A stretch of 42,949 nucleotides of DNA, taken from positions 1-42,949 of the forward strand of contig NZ_SMKM01000023.1 in the NCBI RefSeq assembly GCF_004348665.1, given 5' to 3'. A program made the translations under genes and the position numbers. This document shows, piece after piece, positions 16,791 to 24,333 of this stretch. Positions within the stretch are counted from its first letter, which is position 1, and each line of letters opens with the position of its first letter. This DNA is from Actinomadura sp. GC306 (GTDB lineage Bacteria > Actinomycetota > Actinomycetes > Streptosporangiales > Streptosporangiaceae). The notes beneath the pieces were generated by a model. The model made no database searches, was not told the origin of the DNA, and saw only the letters and a program-made list of their open reading frames with translations.

Positions 16791-17740
16791 ACGCCCGCCT
16801 CCCAGGTCAGGACGCCGTGCAGAACGGAATGCAGGACGTTCCCCCGGAACAGCTCGTACACGACGGTGAGGGTCTCGCCCGCGGTCATTCCGGGGGTCGC
16901 GTCGATCATGAACTCGCGTCCCTTGACCTTCCACACGTCGCCGGAGAAGTGCAGGACGGGGTAGTTGGCCCGGCCGAACGCCTGCGCGTTGCCCCAGGCG
17001 TCCGGGCCCTCGTAGAAGGCGCGGGTCCCGTCCCGGCGGGCCTCGACGGTGTAGGCGCGGTCGAGGGCGCCGGTCCAGGTGACGTGGTGGCGGGTGCGCA
17101 GGAGGTCGATGGGCTCCAGCCCGATCGACACCGTGACCTCGCCGGCCGGTTTCTGGTCGGCGCCCCACAGCTCGCACGTGCCGCTGTAGGCGCCGCGCTG
17201 CTTGGTCGGCAGGATGAACGGGATCGGGCCGTGCCGGGTCTCGTCCGCGAGGAACCGCTCGATCACGTCCCTGGTCGCGGGGTTGGTGTCGTAGTCGGTG
17301 GTGCGCTTGTAGACGCCGTTGAAGCAGCCCACGACCGCCCATCCCTGGTACAGCGTGGACGAGTACACCTGCGTTTCACCGTCCGGCAGCACGTGGTTCC
17401 AGGTGTTGAGGTCCACCTGCCAGCCGGGCCCGTAGTAGTTCGCGTCGACGAACCCGCCGTAGGGCTGCCCGGTGCCGTGGAAGTCGGGCCCGGTGTAGAC
17501 GCGGTCGCCGTCGGAGTCGACCACCCCGAACGCGAACGGCGCGCCGAGCCGGAACCGGCCCGCCAGGGGACCGCCGCCTTCGAGCCCGCCGTCCATGTAG
17601 TAGGTGGTGACGCCGTCCTCGAAGACCGAGGAGCGGCGGATGTCCTCGTAGCCCTGCCAGGTGCCGGCGGCGTCGAACAGGGACGGGCGGCCGTGCCACT
17701 CGCCCTCGATGCGGCGCTGCCACTCGCTCGGTTCAGCCAT
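16787..17740 (-). CDS. Unknown beta-rich protein of the catabolic operon
   Basis: 317 residues, no signal peptide and no membrane helix. It is rich in beta strands and aromatic residues, with two similar-looking halves (EGEWHGRPSLFDAAGTW near residue 12 and GTCELWGADQKPAGEVTV near 185), which suggests a double calycin/lipocalin-type barrel. I do not recognise a named family with confidence. Its ATG overlaps the stop of the RCCR-like gene by 8 bp (ATGGCTGA), and its stop overlaps the NOL-like start, so it lies at the heart of the operon. It may bind the pigment-like substrate or carry out an unassigned step such as metal removal; this is a guess from context. Confidence 0.65.
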   Translation of the reverse strand: MAEPSEWQRRIEGEWHGRPSLFDAAGTWQGYEDIRRSSVFEDGVTTYYMDGGLEGGGPLAGRFRLGAPFAFGVVDSDGDRVYTGPDFHGTGQPYGGFVDANYYGPGWQVDLNTWNHVLPDGETQVYSSTLYQGWAVVGCFNGVYKRTTDYDTNPATRDVIERFLADETRHGPIPFILPTKQRGAYSGTCELWGADQKPAGEVTVSIGLEPIDLLRTRHHVTWTGALDRAYTVEARRDGTRAFYEGPDAWGNAQAFGRANYPVLHFSGDVWKVKGREFMIDATPGMTAGETLTVVYELFRGNVLHSVLHGVLTWEAGV

Positions 17741-18479
17741 CGGCGCCGCTTCCGCCCCGCAGATCGTTGCTGAGCAGCTCGGCGCGCAGCTCCTCGGCCT
17801 GCTCGTCGCCGAGCAGCCGGGCCACGTTCGCCCACACCGGGTCGACCTCCGGGCTGAACAGCGCGGCGCGGTTGCGGGCGTCGCGCTCGGCGAGGTCGGC
17901 AGGGGTCAGCGTGCCGAGGACGTCATCGGGGACGCCCTTGACCAGCAGTTCGCGCCAGTGCTCGAAGTAGCGGTCGAGATAGGCGCCGATCTGCGCGAAG
18001 TGCTCGTCGTCGGCGCGGTTGACGAGCATCCAGGGCGACATCATGGCGTGCTGGCGCGGGCCGATCGCCGCGGTGGACGGCCCGAACCGCTCCTTGACCT
18101 CCTCGTACACCGGCGTGAGCGGCTGGAACACCGCGTTCAGGTACGGCAGGTGCGCGCCGAGGTCGACCCGCGGGACGAGGTCGATGTGGTACGCGAGCTG
18201 CCCGCCCGCCAGCACCGAGTCCAGCGTGAAGTGCGGGACGGCCGAGTCCGCGCCGGTGAACGCGAAGATCATGTGGCTGTCCATGCCGATCCGCTCGACG
18301 GTCAGCCCGATGCAGACGACCTTGGCGATCCGCTCACCGCGCAGGACCGTCAGCGTGCCGGCCGGTTCCGGGGACATGACGCTCGTGAGCACCTTCTCGC
18401 GGACCGTCGTCAGCGGCTCGACGCCGGCCAGGGCCGCCAGCGTCCGGTCGTTCAGCGCCTTGGGGGCGGACACGCTCAC
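17733..18479 (-). CDS. Red chlorophyll catabolite reductase (RCCR)-like protein 1
   Basis: 248 residues. The central part follows the RCCR / ferredoxin-dependent bilin reductase pattern: a strand with DSHMIFAFTGADSAVPHF, then YHIDLVPRVDLGAHLPYLN (RCCR has a comparable LDLxxRKDLxxxPxYL), and a C-terminal helix with LAERDARNRAALF and LLGDEQAEELRAEL. RCCR reduces the open tetrapyrrole made by PaO, using ferredoxin. The GTG start overlaps the Rieske oxygenase stop as GTGA, with GGAGAG before it, so oxygenase and reductase are made together, as pathway partners would be. A second, diverged paralogue lies at 20599-21420. Function is inferred. Confidence 0.72.
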   Translation of the reverse strand: MSVSAPKALNDRTLAALAGVEPLTTVREKVLTSVMSPEPAGTLTVLRGERIAKVVCIGLTVERIGMDSHMIFAFTGADSAVPHFTLDSVLAGGQLAYHIDLVPRVDLGAHLPYLNAVFQPLTPVYEEVKERFGPSTAAIGPRQHAMMSPWMLVNRADDEHFAQIGAYLDRYFEHWRELLVKGVPDDVLGTLTPADLAERDARNRAALFSPEVDPVWANVARLLGDEQAEELRAELLSNDLRGGSGADG

Positions 18480-19624
18480 TTGCTCTCTCCTTTGCCGGCG
18501 GACGTGTCGAGGGGCACCGGGGTGCCGCCGCGGGGGCGGTGCTGCCAGGCGCGGGCCAGTTCCGGGTTCTCCCGGCGGGCGGGGGAGGGGATGACGGTCG
18601 CGCTGCCGCGCTTGCCGTTGACCGGCAGTTCCTCGTCCTCGCCGAGCCACCAGCCGTCGGCCATGAGCTTCTGCCGGCGCCGCCGGTAGGCGACCTGGAG
18701 GGCGTCGGAGCGCAGGTGCAGCTCGTCGGGCAGGTCGTAGGGCAGCAGCTCGGGCCGCTGGGTCTCCACGACGACCTTGTCCTGCAGCAGGATGCTGCGG
18801 ATCCGCTTGCGGGCGTCGTTGTCGGCCCACTTGCCGGTGAAGAAGTTCCGGTAGCCGACGATCTTGACGAGGGTGCGGTGCCGGTCGAGCGGGACGTTGT
18901 GGTCGTAGAGGATCATGTCCCCGAACGGCAGCCGGACGTGCAGTTTCACGATGTTCGGCAGGTACCAGCCGTTGGTGACGATCACCTCCTCCGGCCGCCC
19001 CTTGTACAGCCGCTTCCACAGGCCGCCCGCGGGCGGCGGGCTGAGCCGGATGTCGGCGGTCGCGGACCACTCGTCCTCGGTGACGTCGTAGTCGGGGATC
19101 TCCGGCTTGTCCGGGTTGCCGAACCGGGTGCCGTGGACGAACGGCGTGTGCGCGGCGTCCACGACGTTCTCGAACGTCCGCTCGTAGTTCGCCTCGATGA
19201 CCATCTCGACGTACACGGTGCGGAACGCGGGGTCGTCGTGCTCGGGGAAGTGCGGGAGCGGCGGGCGCTCGTCCTCGGGCAGGTCGCCGAGGAACGCCCA
19301 GACCATCCCGTACTCCTCCCGGACGGGATAGGAGTCGACGCGCGCCCGCTTCGGGATGCCGCGGCCCTCCGGGTTGGCGGGGATCTTGCTGCACGCGCCG
19401 TCCGCCTCGTACTGCCAGCCGTGGTACGGGCAGGCGATCCGGTCCTCGATGAGGGTGCCGCCCGACAGCGCCGCGCCCCGGTGCGCGCACAGGTCGGACA
19501 GGCAGACCACGCTTCCGTCGCGTTTGCGGTAGAGGACGAAGTCCTGGCCGAGGCAGGTCACCCGCTTCGGGGCCCGGGTGACCGCGTGCGCGAACTCGAC
19601 CGCGTACCAGAAGTTCTTGAGCAT
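18476..19624 (-). CDS. Rieske non-heme iron oxygenase, PaO/CAO-like
   Basis: 382 residues. Rieske [2Fe-2S] ligands are C46, H48, C65 and H68 (CAHRG, then CPYHGWQYEADGACSKIP, a form typical of the PaO/CAO/vanillate demethylase branch). The mononuclear iron site is N153-D156-H159-H164 (ENVVDAAHTPFVHG). Plant PaO opens the pheophorbide a ring. This protein lacks the C-terminal CxxC and membrane helices of plant PaO, so it should be soluble. No ferredoxin or reductase gene is in the operon, so electrons must come from elsewhere. Flanked by RCCR-like and chlorophyllase-like genes. Rieske oxygenase is certain; PaO-type activity is inferred from company and motif. Confidence 0.85.
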   Translation of the reverse strand: MLKNFWYAVEFAHAVTRAPKRVTCLGQDFVLYRKRDGSVVCLSDLCAHRGAALSGGTLIEDRIACPYHGWQYEADGACSKIPANPEGRGIPKRARVDSYPVREEYGMVWAFLGDLPEDERPPLPHFPEHDDPAFRTVYVEMVIEANYERTFENVVDAAHTPFVHGTRFGNPDKPEIPDYDVTEDEWSATADIRLSPPPAGGLWKRLYKGRPEEVIVTNGWYLPNIVKLHVRLPFGDMILYDHNVPLDRHRTLVKIVGYRNFFTGKWADNDARKRIRSILLQDKVVVETQRPELLPYDLPDELHLRSDALQVAYRRRRQKLMADGWWLGEDEELPVNGKRGSATVIPSPARRENPELARAWQHRPRGGTPVPLDTSAGKGESK

Positions 19625-19636
19625 GACGGGCTCTCC

Positions 19637-20602
19637 CTATCGTCGCCGCAGGTCGATCAGCGCCGGGTCGGCGGAGGGTGCCGCGTCCTCCCCGCGCACG
19701 TGGGCGCGCAGGAAGGCGACGACCAGGTCCGTGAAGGCGCGGCGTGCCTCGGCGGGGTCGGTCTCGGGCGGCAGGTCGAGGAACGCGCGGGCCGCGGTCG
19801 GGTCGACCGGGTCCGCGACGGCGAAGTGGTTGGCGCCCCGCACGACGGCGAGCAGGTCGCGCGGATCGCGCAGCGCCTCGGTGAAGGTGCGGGTGACGGG
19901 GTCGGACGGCGCGTCCTGCCCGTACCGGTCGGAGCTGCCCAGGATGACGCCGTCGCGCGTGCCGACGCCGAGCAGCACCGGGCAGTCGGCCTGCGCCGGC
20001 AGGACGGTCCCGGCGGGCCAGCCGAGCATGGTGGCGACCATGGTGTGCGTCCCGTAGGCGAAGCAGGCCCGGACGCCGGGGACGAACCGGGCGGACTGCA
20101 GCACCACGGTGCCGCCCGCCGAGTGCCCGCCGAGCGCGATGCGGGTCGGGTCGAGCGACCCCTTGAGCAGCTCGATCTCGTTCAGCGCGGCCAGGACGGC
20201 GGGTATGGCGGGGCAGGTCGGCCGCGTGCCGTAGGCGTCGGGCCGGGCGGCGTCCAGGTCGACGCCGGGGGTGAGGCCGTACCGGCCGCCGAACAGCTCG
20301 GCGACCCGGTCGAACGTCACGACGACGAACCCGGCCTCCGCGATGGCGGCGGCCAGCGGGCGGTAGGCGGCCTGCTCGACGTTCACCCCGGAGCAGAACA
20401 CGACCACCGGGTAGGGCGCGCCGCTCGGGTCGGCCGGGAACTCGCCCGACAGCCGCTCGGCGTCGGTGCCCTCCGCGCGGGCCGGGTAGTACACCTTGAG
20501 GTGCGCGGTGCCGAACGGCGCGGGGCCGCCGGTGTCCGCCGACCACCACAGCGACCGGACCATCGTGCCCGTGGCCGGGGGCTTCTCCGGGGCGGTGGTC
20601 AT
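19637..20602 (-). CDS. Chlorophyllase-like alpha/beta hydrolase
   Basis: 321 residues. After a strand YPVVVFCSGVNVEQAAYRPL and AEAGFVVVTFDRV near 63-100 comes the nucleophile elbow GGHSAGG with S161; GANHFAVAD near 270 offers the histidine. This order, with an N-terminal LKVYYPA strand, matches the chlorophyllase/PAF-acetylhydrolase branch of the fold. Chlorophyllase removes phytol from chlorophyll. No signal peptide, so it acts in the cytoplasm, unlike the secreted hydrolase at 23215-24195. The stop is 12 bp before the Rieske gene and the start overlaps the second RCCR-like gene as ATGA. Substrate is inferred from context only. Confidence 0.78.
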   Translation of the reverse strand: MTTAPEKPPATGTMVRSLWWSADTGGPAPFGTAHLKVYYPARAEGTDAERLSGEFPADPSGAPYPVVVFCSGVNVEQAAYRPLAAAIAEAGFVVVTFDRVAELFGGRYGLTPGVDLDAARPDAYGTRPTCPAIPAVLAALNEIELLKGSLDPTRIALGGHSAGGTVVLQSARFVPGVRACFAYGTHTMVATMLGWPAGTVLPAQADCPVLLGVGTRDGVILGSSDRYGQDAPSDPVTRTFTEALRDPRDLLAVVRGANHFAVADPVDPTAARAFLDLPPETDPAEARRAFTDLVVAFLRAHVRGEDAAPSADPALIDLRRR

Positions 20603-21420
20603 GGCCGGGGCAGCTTCCGGTCGCCGCCCCACAGGGCGCGGACGAGGCGGTCGGTCATCTCCGGGCCGAAGTACCGGACGCCCATCACGTTCGCCGGGTC
20701 GCGCTCGGCGATGTTGCGGCGGGTCGCGAGGTCGGTGGCGGCGAGCGCGTCGCGTTCGGCGGCGGGGACGGGCTCGGCCTCGTCCACCCAGCCGAGCCAG
20801 CGGTCCACGTGCTCGGTGAGCAGCCGCTCCACCAGGTCGATGTTCTCCTCCTCGCGAGGGAAGGAGTGGCAGTGGGCGGTGGGCGACAGGCTCGCCCGGA
20901 TGAACCCCGCGCGGCTCGTGAACCATTCGAGCTGCGGGTTCTGCTCCCGGACCGTCAGCCAGTCCTCGTTGAGGGGCTCGTAGTAGGCGTCGTAGTACGC
21001 GCCGTCCGCGAGCAGGTTGGTGCGGGGCACCGAATCGACGTAGAACCAGCCCTCCGGCCACACCAGCAGCGCGATGCCGAGGTGCGGCACCCGGATCTGC
21101 GGGCCGAGCCACACCGTCAGGTGCAGGTTGGCGAACCCGGCGGTCGGGTTGCCGAGCCACGAGTGGACCATCCAGTCGACCTCGGGCCCGCTGTAGGCGG
21201 CCAGGCGCCCGCCGGGGCTCTCCGGCGGGTTCCCGTACGACTCCAGGTCCTCGGTGGACGGGTCGCGCGCCAGCTCGAACCGCGCGTCGATCCGGGCCTT
21301 GAGCCGGTCCAGGATGGCGCCGAACCGGTGGAAGGTGTCGGTGACGTCGACGGTGGGGGACTCGTCCACCATCTGCTCGACGTGCTGCAGGGTCTCCTTC
21401 AACGGCTGGGTCTCCTTCAA
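20599..21420 (-). CDS. Red chlorophyll catabolite reductase (RCCR)-like protein 2
   Basis: About 273 residues. It follows plant RCCR closely in order: DWMVHSWLG, VPHLGIALLVWPEGWFYVDS, PRTNLLADGAYYDAYYEPLN, RASLSPTAHC (plant RCCR has SAFSPTA), then a helix ENIDLVERLLTEHVDRWL, and a C-terminus with ERDALAATDLATRRNIAERD and YFGPEMTDRLVRALWG. These match RCCR's ERMELERRD and MFGEEVSSRVV segments as I recall them. The likely start is TTG 21420 in a TTGA overlap with the nitrilase stop, after GGAGA; TTG 21402 (after AAGGAG) and ATG 21372 are alternatives. It is the closer of the two copies to plant RCCR. Confidence 0.75.
   Translation of the reverse strand: MKETQPLKETLQHVEQMVDESPTVDVTDTFHRFGAILDRLKARIDARFELARDPSTEDLESYGNPPESPGGRLAAYSGPEVDWMVHSWLGNPTAGFANLHLTVWLGPQIRVPHLGIALLVWPEGWFYVDSVPRTNLLADGAYYDAYYEPLNEDWLTVREQNPQLEWFTSRAGFIRASLSPTAHCHSFPREEENIDLVERLLTEHVDRWLGWVDEAEPVPAAERDALAATDLATRRNIAERDPANVMGVRYFGPEMTDRLVRALWGGDRKLPRP
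21385..21420 (-). repeat. Tandem 18-bp duplication at the start of the second RCCR-like gene
   Basis: Read on the minus strand, TTGAAGGAGACCCAGCCG (21420-21403) is followed by TTGAAGGAGACCCTGCAG (21402-21385). Each unit carries a TTG and an AAGGAG, so the duplication doubled both a start codon and a ribosome site and encodes LKETQP-LKETLQ. Confidence 0.8.
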
Positions 21421-23045
21421 CGGCGTTCTCCGCTCGCTTCTTCGGCCAGTGCGGCGACCGCGTGCGCGGGGCGCCCGCCGACCAGGTCGGTGTTCTTGGA
21501 CACGAGCCGGTTCACGGCCTGCGCGGGATGGACGGCGGCCACGGTGACCGGCCCGGTCGCGCGGGTGACCAGGGGGTGGCTGATGCGGCCCTCGAAGGGG
21601 CCCGTCCAGGACGTCCACAGGGTGAAGTCGGCGGGCAGCGCGAGGATCACGCCGTCGTCCGGCCCGGCGGCGACGATGTTCAGCCGGTTCTCGGCGGCGC
21701 GCTCCGGCAGGCCGAGCGCGATCTCCCACTCCTCGGCGGGGGTGAACGGGACCGCGACGGCGTCGGCGTCGGCGATGGCCGCGAGCCGGAACACCTCGGG
21801 GTAGAGGGCGTCGTCGCCGGTGACGAGCGCGAGCCGGCCCCAGGGGAGGGTGAAGACGGCGAGCCGCTCGCCGTACTCGGCGGCCCAGCCGGAGTGCCGG
21901 ACGCAGGCGTGCAGCTGGGGTTGGCTCCCGGCGAGGCCGCCGGCGTTCACCAGGTAGGCGGTGTGCGCGGCGCCCGCACGCACGCTGGTCACCGCGTGCG
22001 CGGTGGTGCCGGCGAGCGCGGCGGCGAGGGCGGAGACGACGGCGCCGGGGTCGGCGTCCGCGCCGAACGCCAGCTCCGGGAGGACGATCAGCTCTGCGCC
22101 CGCGAGCGCCGCGTCGCGCACCGCACCGGGTGAGCGGACGACGGCGGCGGCCACCTTCGCGTCGCCGGGCGGCGCTGCGCGGGGGCGCGGCGCCGCGACG
22201 ATCGGCGCGTACAGCCGCGGCCTGCGGGCGGCGAACAGGTCGGTGCCGTCCGGGCGGGTCTTGTCGTCGGCGAGCGCGGGGTCGATGTCGGCGACGACGA
22301 CGGCCTCGCCGGTCCGCGGCCCCTTCGCGACGACCGTGCCGTCCGGGGCGACGATCTGGCTCTCGCCCGCCCCGTCCAGCAGTCCGGCCGGGACGCCGAG
22401 CCGTTCGGCGATGGCGGGCAGCAGCTCGGCCGGCAGCAGCGGGCCGACCTTGTTGGCCGCCACCACCCACGCCTTGTTCTCGGCCGCGCGGACGGGGACG
22501 TGCAGCGCGGCCTCATCGGTGGCGAACGAGTTGAGGCTGTTCAGCAGCACCTGCGTCCCGCGCACGGCCAGGTCGCGGGGGACGTCGCTGGTGACGCCCT
22601 CCATGCACGCGTACATGCCGAGCCGGCCGTGCGGGGTGGCGATCACGGGCCCGGCGGCGGTGCCGGGGTCGAGGTGGTCGCCCTCGGCGCCCATCAGCGT
22701 GAGCTTGTCGGAGCGGCCGAGCAGGGCGCCGTCCGGCCCGTAGAGCAGGTTGCCCACGGTGACCCGGCCGCCCTCGGTCAGGGTGACGTTGACCTTGATG
22801 TGCGCGCGGTGCGCGACGGCCCGCTCCCGGATCGCGGTGAGGAACGGCCCGTCCGGGGTGCAGGCGTACCGGACGGCTTCCGCTTTGTCCGCGTACCAGG
22901 ACAGCCGGTTGCAGAACTCCGGCAGCACGATGATGCTCGCACCCTCGGCCGCGGCGCGGTCGATCAGGCGCAGGCAGGCGGCGAGGTTGCCGGGCACGTC
23001 CCGGCCGGTCGCGAACTGCACGGCGGCCACGCGGACCGGACCCAT
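21417..23045 (-). CDS. Tandem carbon-nitrogen hydrolase with an inactive second domain; first gene of operon
   Basis: 542 residues in two nitrilase-fold domains. Domain 1 (1-270) keeps the triad: E43 in LPEFCNR, K114 in SDKLTLMG and C147 in YACMEG. Domain 2 (about 285-525) keeps the glutamate strand LPELAFG, but the lysine region reads RHSGWAAEYG and the cysteine region LALVTGDDALY, so it cannot be catalytic. The family hydrolyses amides or nitriles. GGGAGG precedes ATG 23045. As promoter-proximal gene it begins the ten-gene operon and is preceded by the 20-bp-phased operator at 23056-23080. It might cleave an amide from ring-opened pyrroles; this is speculation. Confidence 0.83.
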   Translation of the reverse strand: MGPVRVAAVQFATGRDVPGNLAACLRLIDRAAAEGASIIVLPEFCNRLSWYADKAEAVRYACTPDGPFLTAIRERAVAHRAHIKVNVTLTEGGRVTVGNLLYGPDGALLGRSDKLTLMGAEGDHLDPGTAAGPVIATPHGRLGMYACMEGVTSDVPRDLAVRGTQVLLNSLNSFATDEAALHVPVRAAENKAWVVAANKVGPLLPAELLPAIAERLGVPAGLLDGAGESQIVAPDGTVVAKGPRTGEAVVVADIDPALADDKTRPDGTDLFAARRPRLYAPIVAAPRPRAAPPGDAKVAAAVVRSPGAVRDAALAGAELIVLPELAFGADADPGAVVSALAAALAGTTAHAVTSVRAGAAHTAYLVNAGGLAGSQPQLHACVRHSGWAAEYGERLAVFTLPWGRLALVTGDDALYPEVFRLAAIADADAVAVPFTPAEEWEIALGLPERAAENRLNIVAAGPDDGVILALPADFTLWTSWTGPFEGRISHPLVTRATGPVTVAAVHPAQAVNRLVSKNTDLVGGRPAHAVAALAEEASGERR

Positions 23046-23055
23046 CCGGCCTCCC

Positions 23056-23080
23056 GGTTCCTCTAGCGAAACGCTGTTTC
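23056..23080 (-). promoter_or_regulatory. IclR-type operator and promoter of the ten-gene catabolic operon
   Basis: On the minus strand: GAAAC-AGC-GTTTC-N7-GAACC, that is GAAAC-N3-GTTTC followed after 7 bp by a degenerate half-site. A -10-like TAGTGT lies at 23085-23090, so transcription would begin inside the operator. The same pattern stands before five other promoters here, with a weaker copy before iclR. Confidence 0.75.
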
Positions 23081-23105
23081 CATGACACTACAATCGCGGT
23101 CCCGG

Positions 23106-23156
23106 GACCGCCAGAGCCCGCGGGCGGAAACTTCCCGCTCACGGGCCCTGGCGGTC
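23106..23156. terminator. Hairpin downstream of the secreted hydrolase gene
   Basis: GACCGCCAG-a-GCCCG (23106-23120) pairs with CGGGC-c-CTGGCGGTC (23142-23156), a 15-bp stem with one mismatch. A second stem, AGGGGCCG with CGGCCCCCT, lies at 23164-23200. Both follow the stop of the gene ending at 23215 and precede the promoter of the next operon, so they most likely insulate the two. Confidence 0.55.
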
Positions 23157-23214
23157 GCTGGTAAGGGGCCGTTCCGGGGGGTGTGGGGGGTCGGCCCCCT
23201 ACCGGTGACCGGGC

Positions 23215-24195
23215 TTAGGAGGCGCCGGTGAGGGTCTGGATCCGGCCCGCGCCCAGTTGCGCCTGGTAGTAGGAGCCGCCGGGCAGGTACGCGGCGGTCT
23301 GCGTGCCCCGGAAGGCGTCCGTGGCCCAGGCGACCGCGAACGTCTGCAGGACCGCGATGTTCTCCGCCTTCGGCGTCCCGCAGGCGATCGTTCCCACGGT
23401 GTCGGTGCTCGCGCCCTCGGCGTCGGTGTGCGCGCCGCCGGTCAGCCGGACGCCGACGAACGGCGCGTGCATCCTGGCCTGCACCGCGTCGGTGCCGCTG
23501 CCGCTGTTGTTGCAGGTGCCGTCCGGCGCGGAGATCGTGCGGACCATGCGGCCGGTGCCGTCGACCGCCCGCAGTCCGGTGTCGAGGTTGCTTCCGAGGA
23601 ACGACTTCACCGGGTCGAGCAGGACGAGGCCGCGCACCCGGGCCCACCCCGCCGCGCTGTCGGTGCGCAGGCGCCCGGCCACGTAGCTGACGGCCTCGCC
23701 GCCCGCCGAATGCCCGGAGAGGACGAGGGAGCCGGGTAGCGTGAGGCCGGGCCGTCCCGCCTGCGTCTTGGCCTTGGTGAAGCTGCGGCCGAGCTTGTCG
23801 TTCGGGTCGCCCATCTTGGCGAACAGGTCGGCGACGTTGCCGAGGAAGTCGGTGTTGTTGCCGATGTTCTGCAGCGTGCAGCCGAACAGGTTGGCGCTGG
23901 GCAGGCTCGGCGCGAAGACCAGGTACCCGGCCGTCGCGTACTTGGACGCGAGGTCGGCGACGTTCCCGTTGGAGCGGGCGAAGCCGTGCTGCAGCCACAC
24001 GAGGCCCTGCGGGGAGCCGGAGGGGAAGTACCAGTCGGCGTTCTGGTTCAGTGTCGTGAACGCGCAGCGGATCTCGACGGTGGTCTGGACGCGGGTGACC
24101 GCGGCCTGTGCGGGGGCCACGGGGCCGAGGGCGGTCAAGGCGAGGGCGGCGGCGCCGGCCGCGGCCAGGGTCCGGACGACACGTACGGGGCGCAT
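23215..24195 (-). CDS. Secreted chlorophyllase-like alpha/beta hydrolase
   Basis: 326 residues. A Sec signal peptide (RRT-type basic start, hydrophobic run, cleavage after APAQA near residue 31) shows export. The mature enzyme has the oxyanion strand GLVWLQHGFARSNGN near 64, AGYLVFAPSLPS near 89, the elbow SGHSAGGEAV with S163, and acid and histidine candidates in LLDPVKSF and GGAHTDAEG. This is the broad chlorophyllase/lipase-like group. ATG 24195 is used because it starts the signal peptide; the reading frame is open further upstream. A strong operator at 24219-24245 sits 24 bp before it. An outside esterase that prepares substrate for uptake fits the context. Confidence 0.8.
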   Translation of the reverse strand: MRPVRVVRTLAAAGAAALALTALGPVAPAQAAVTRVQTTVEIRCAFTTLNQNADWYFPSGSPQGLVWLQHGFARSNGNVADLASKYATAGYLVFAPSLPSANLFGCTLQNIGNNTDFLGNVADLFAKMGDPNDKLGRSFTKAKTQAGRPGLTLPGSLVLSGHSAGGEAVSYVAGRLRTDSAAGWARVRGLVLLDPVKSFLGSNLDTGLRAVDGTGRMVRTISAPDGTCNNSGSGTDAVQARMHAPFVGVRLTGGAHTDAEGASTDTVGTIACGTPKAENIAVLQTFAVAWATDAFRGTQTAAYLPGGSYYQAQLGAGRIQTLTGAS

Positions 24196-24218
24196 GCAGT
24201 CTCCGAGGGGGCGGGGGT

Positions 24219-24245
24219 CTGTTTCGGACACCGAAACAGAGTTTC
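24219..24245 (-). promoter_or_regulatory. IclR-type operator and promoter of the secreted hydrolase
   Basis: Minus strand: GAAAC-TCT-GTTTC-N7-GAAAC, all three half-sites perfect. The plus-strand part 24219-24239 is also a perfect 9-bp-arm palindrome (CTGTTTCGG / CCGAAACAG). A CATAAT -10 lies at 24247-24252, placing the transcript start in the operator, as expected for repression. Confidence 0.8.
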
Positions 24246-24333
24246 CATTATGGACCTCTCCATTAAGCACGCCGGGACGGGCGAAGGCAATGGCCCGGTG
24301 CCGCGAATCGGCGGCGCGGCTCCCCGGCGGAGG

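Noticed and set aside
17733..20549. A single 938-codon open frame spanning RCCR-like, Rieske and hydrolase genes
   Set aside because: Only its last 248 codons form a real protein; the rest is antimotif Arg-rich sequence in the wrong frame over genes with clear domains.
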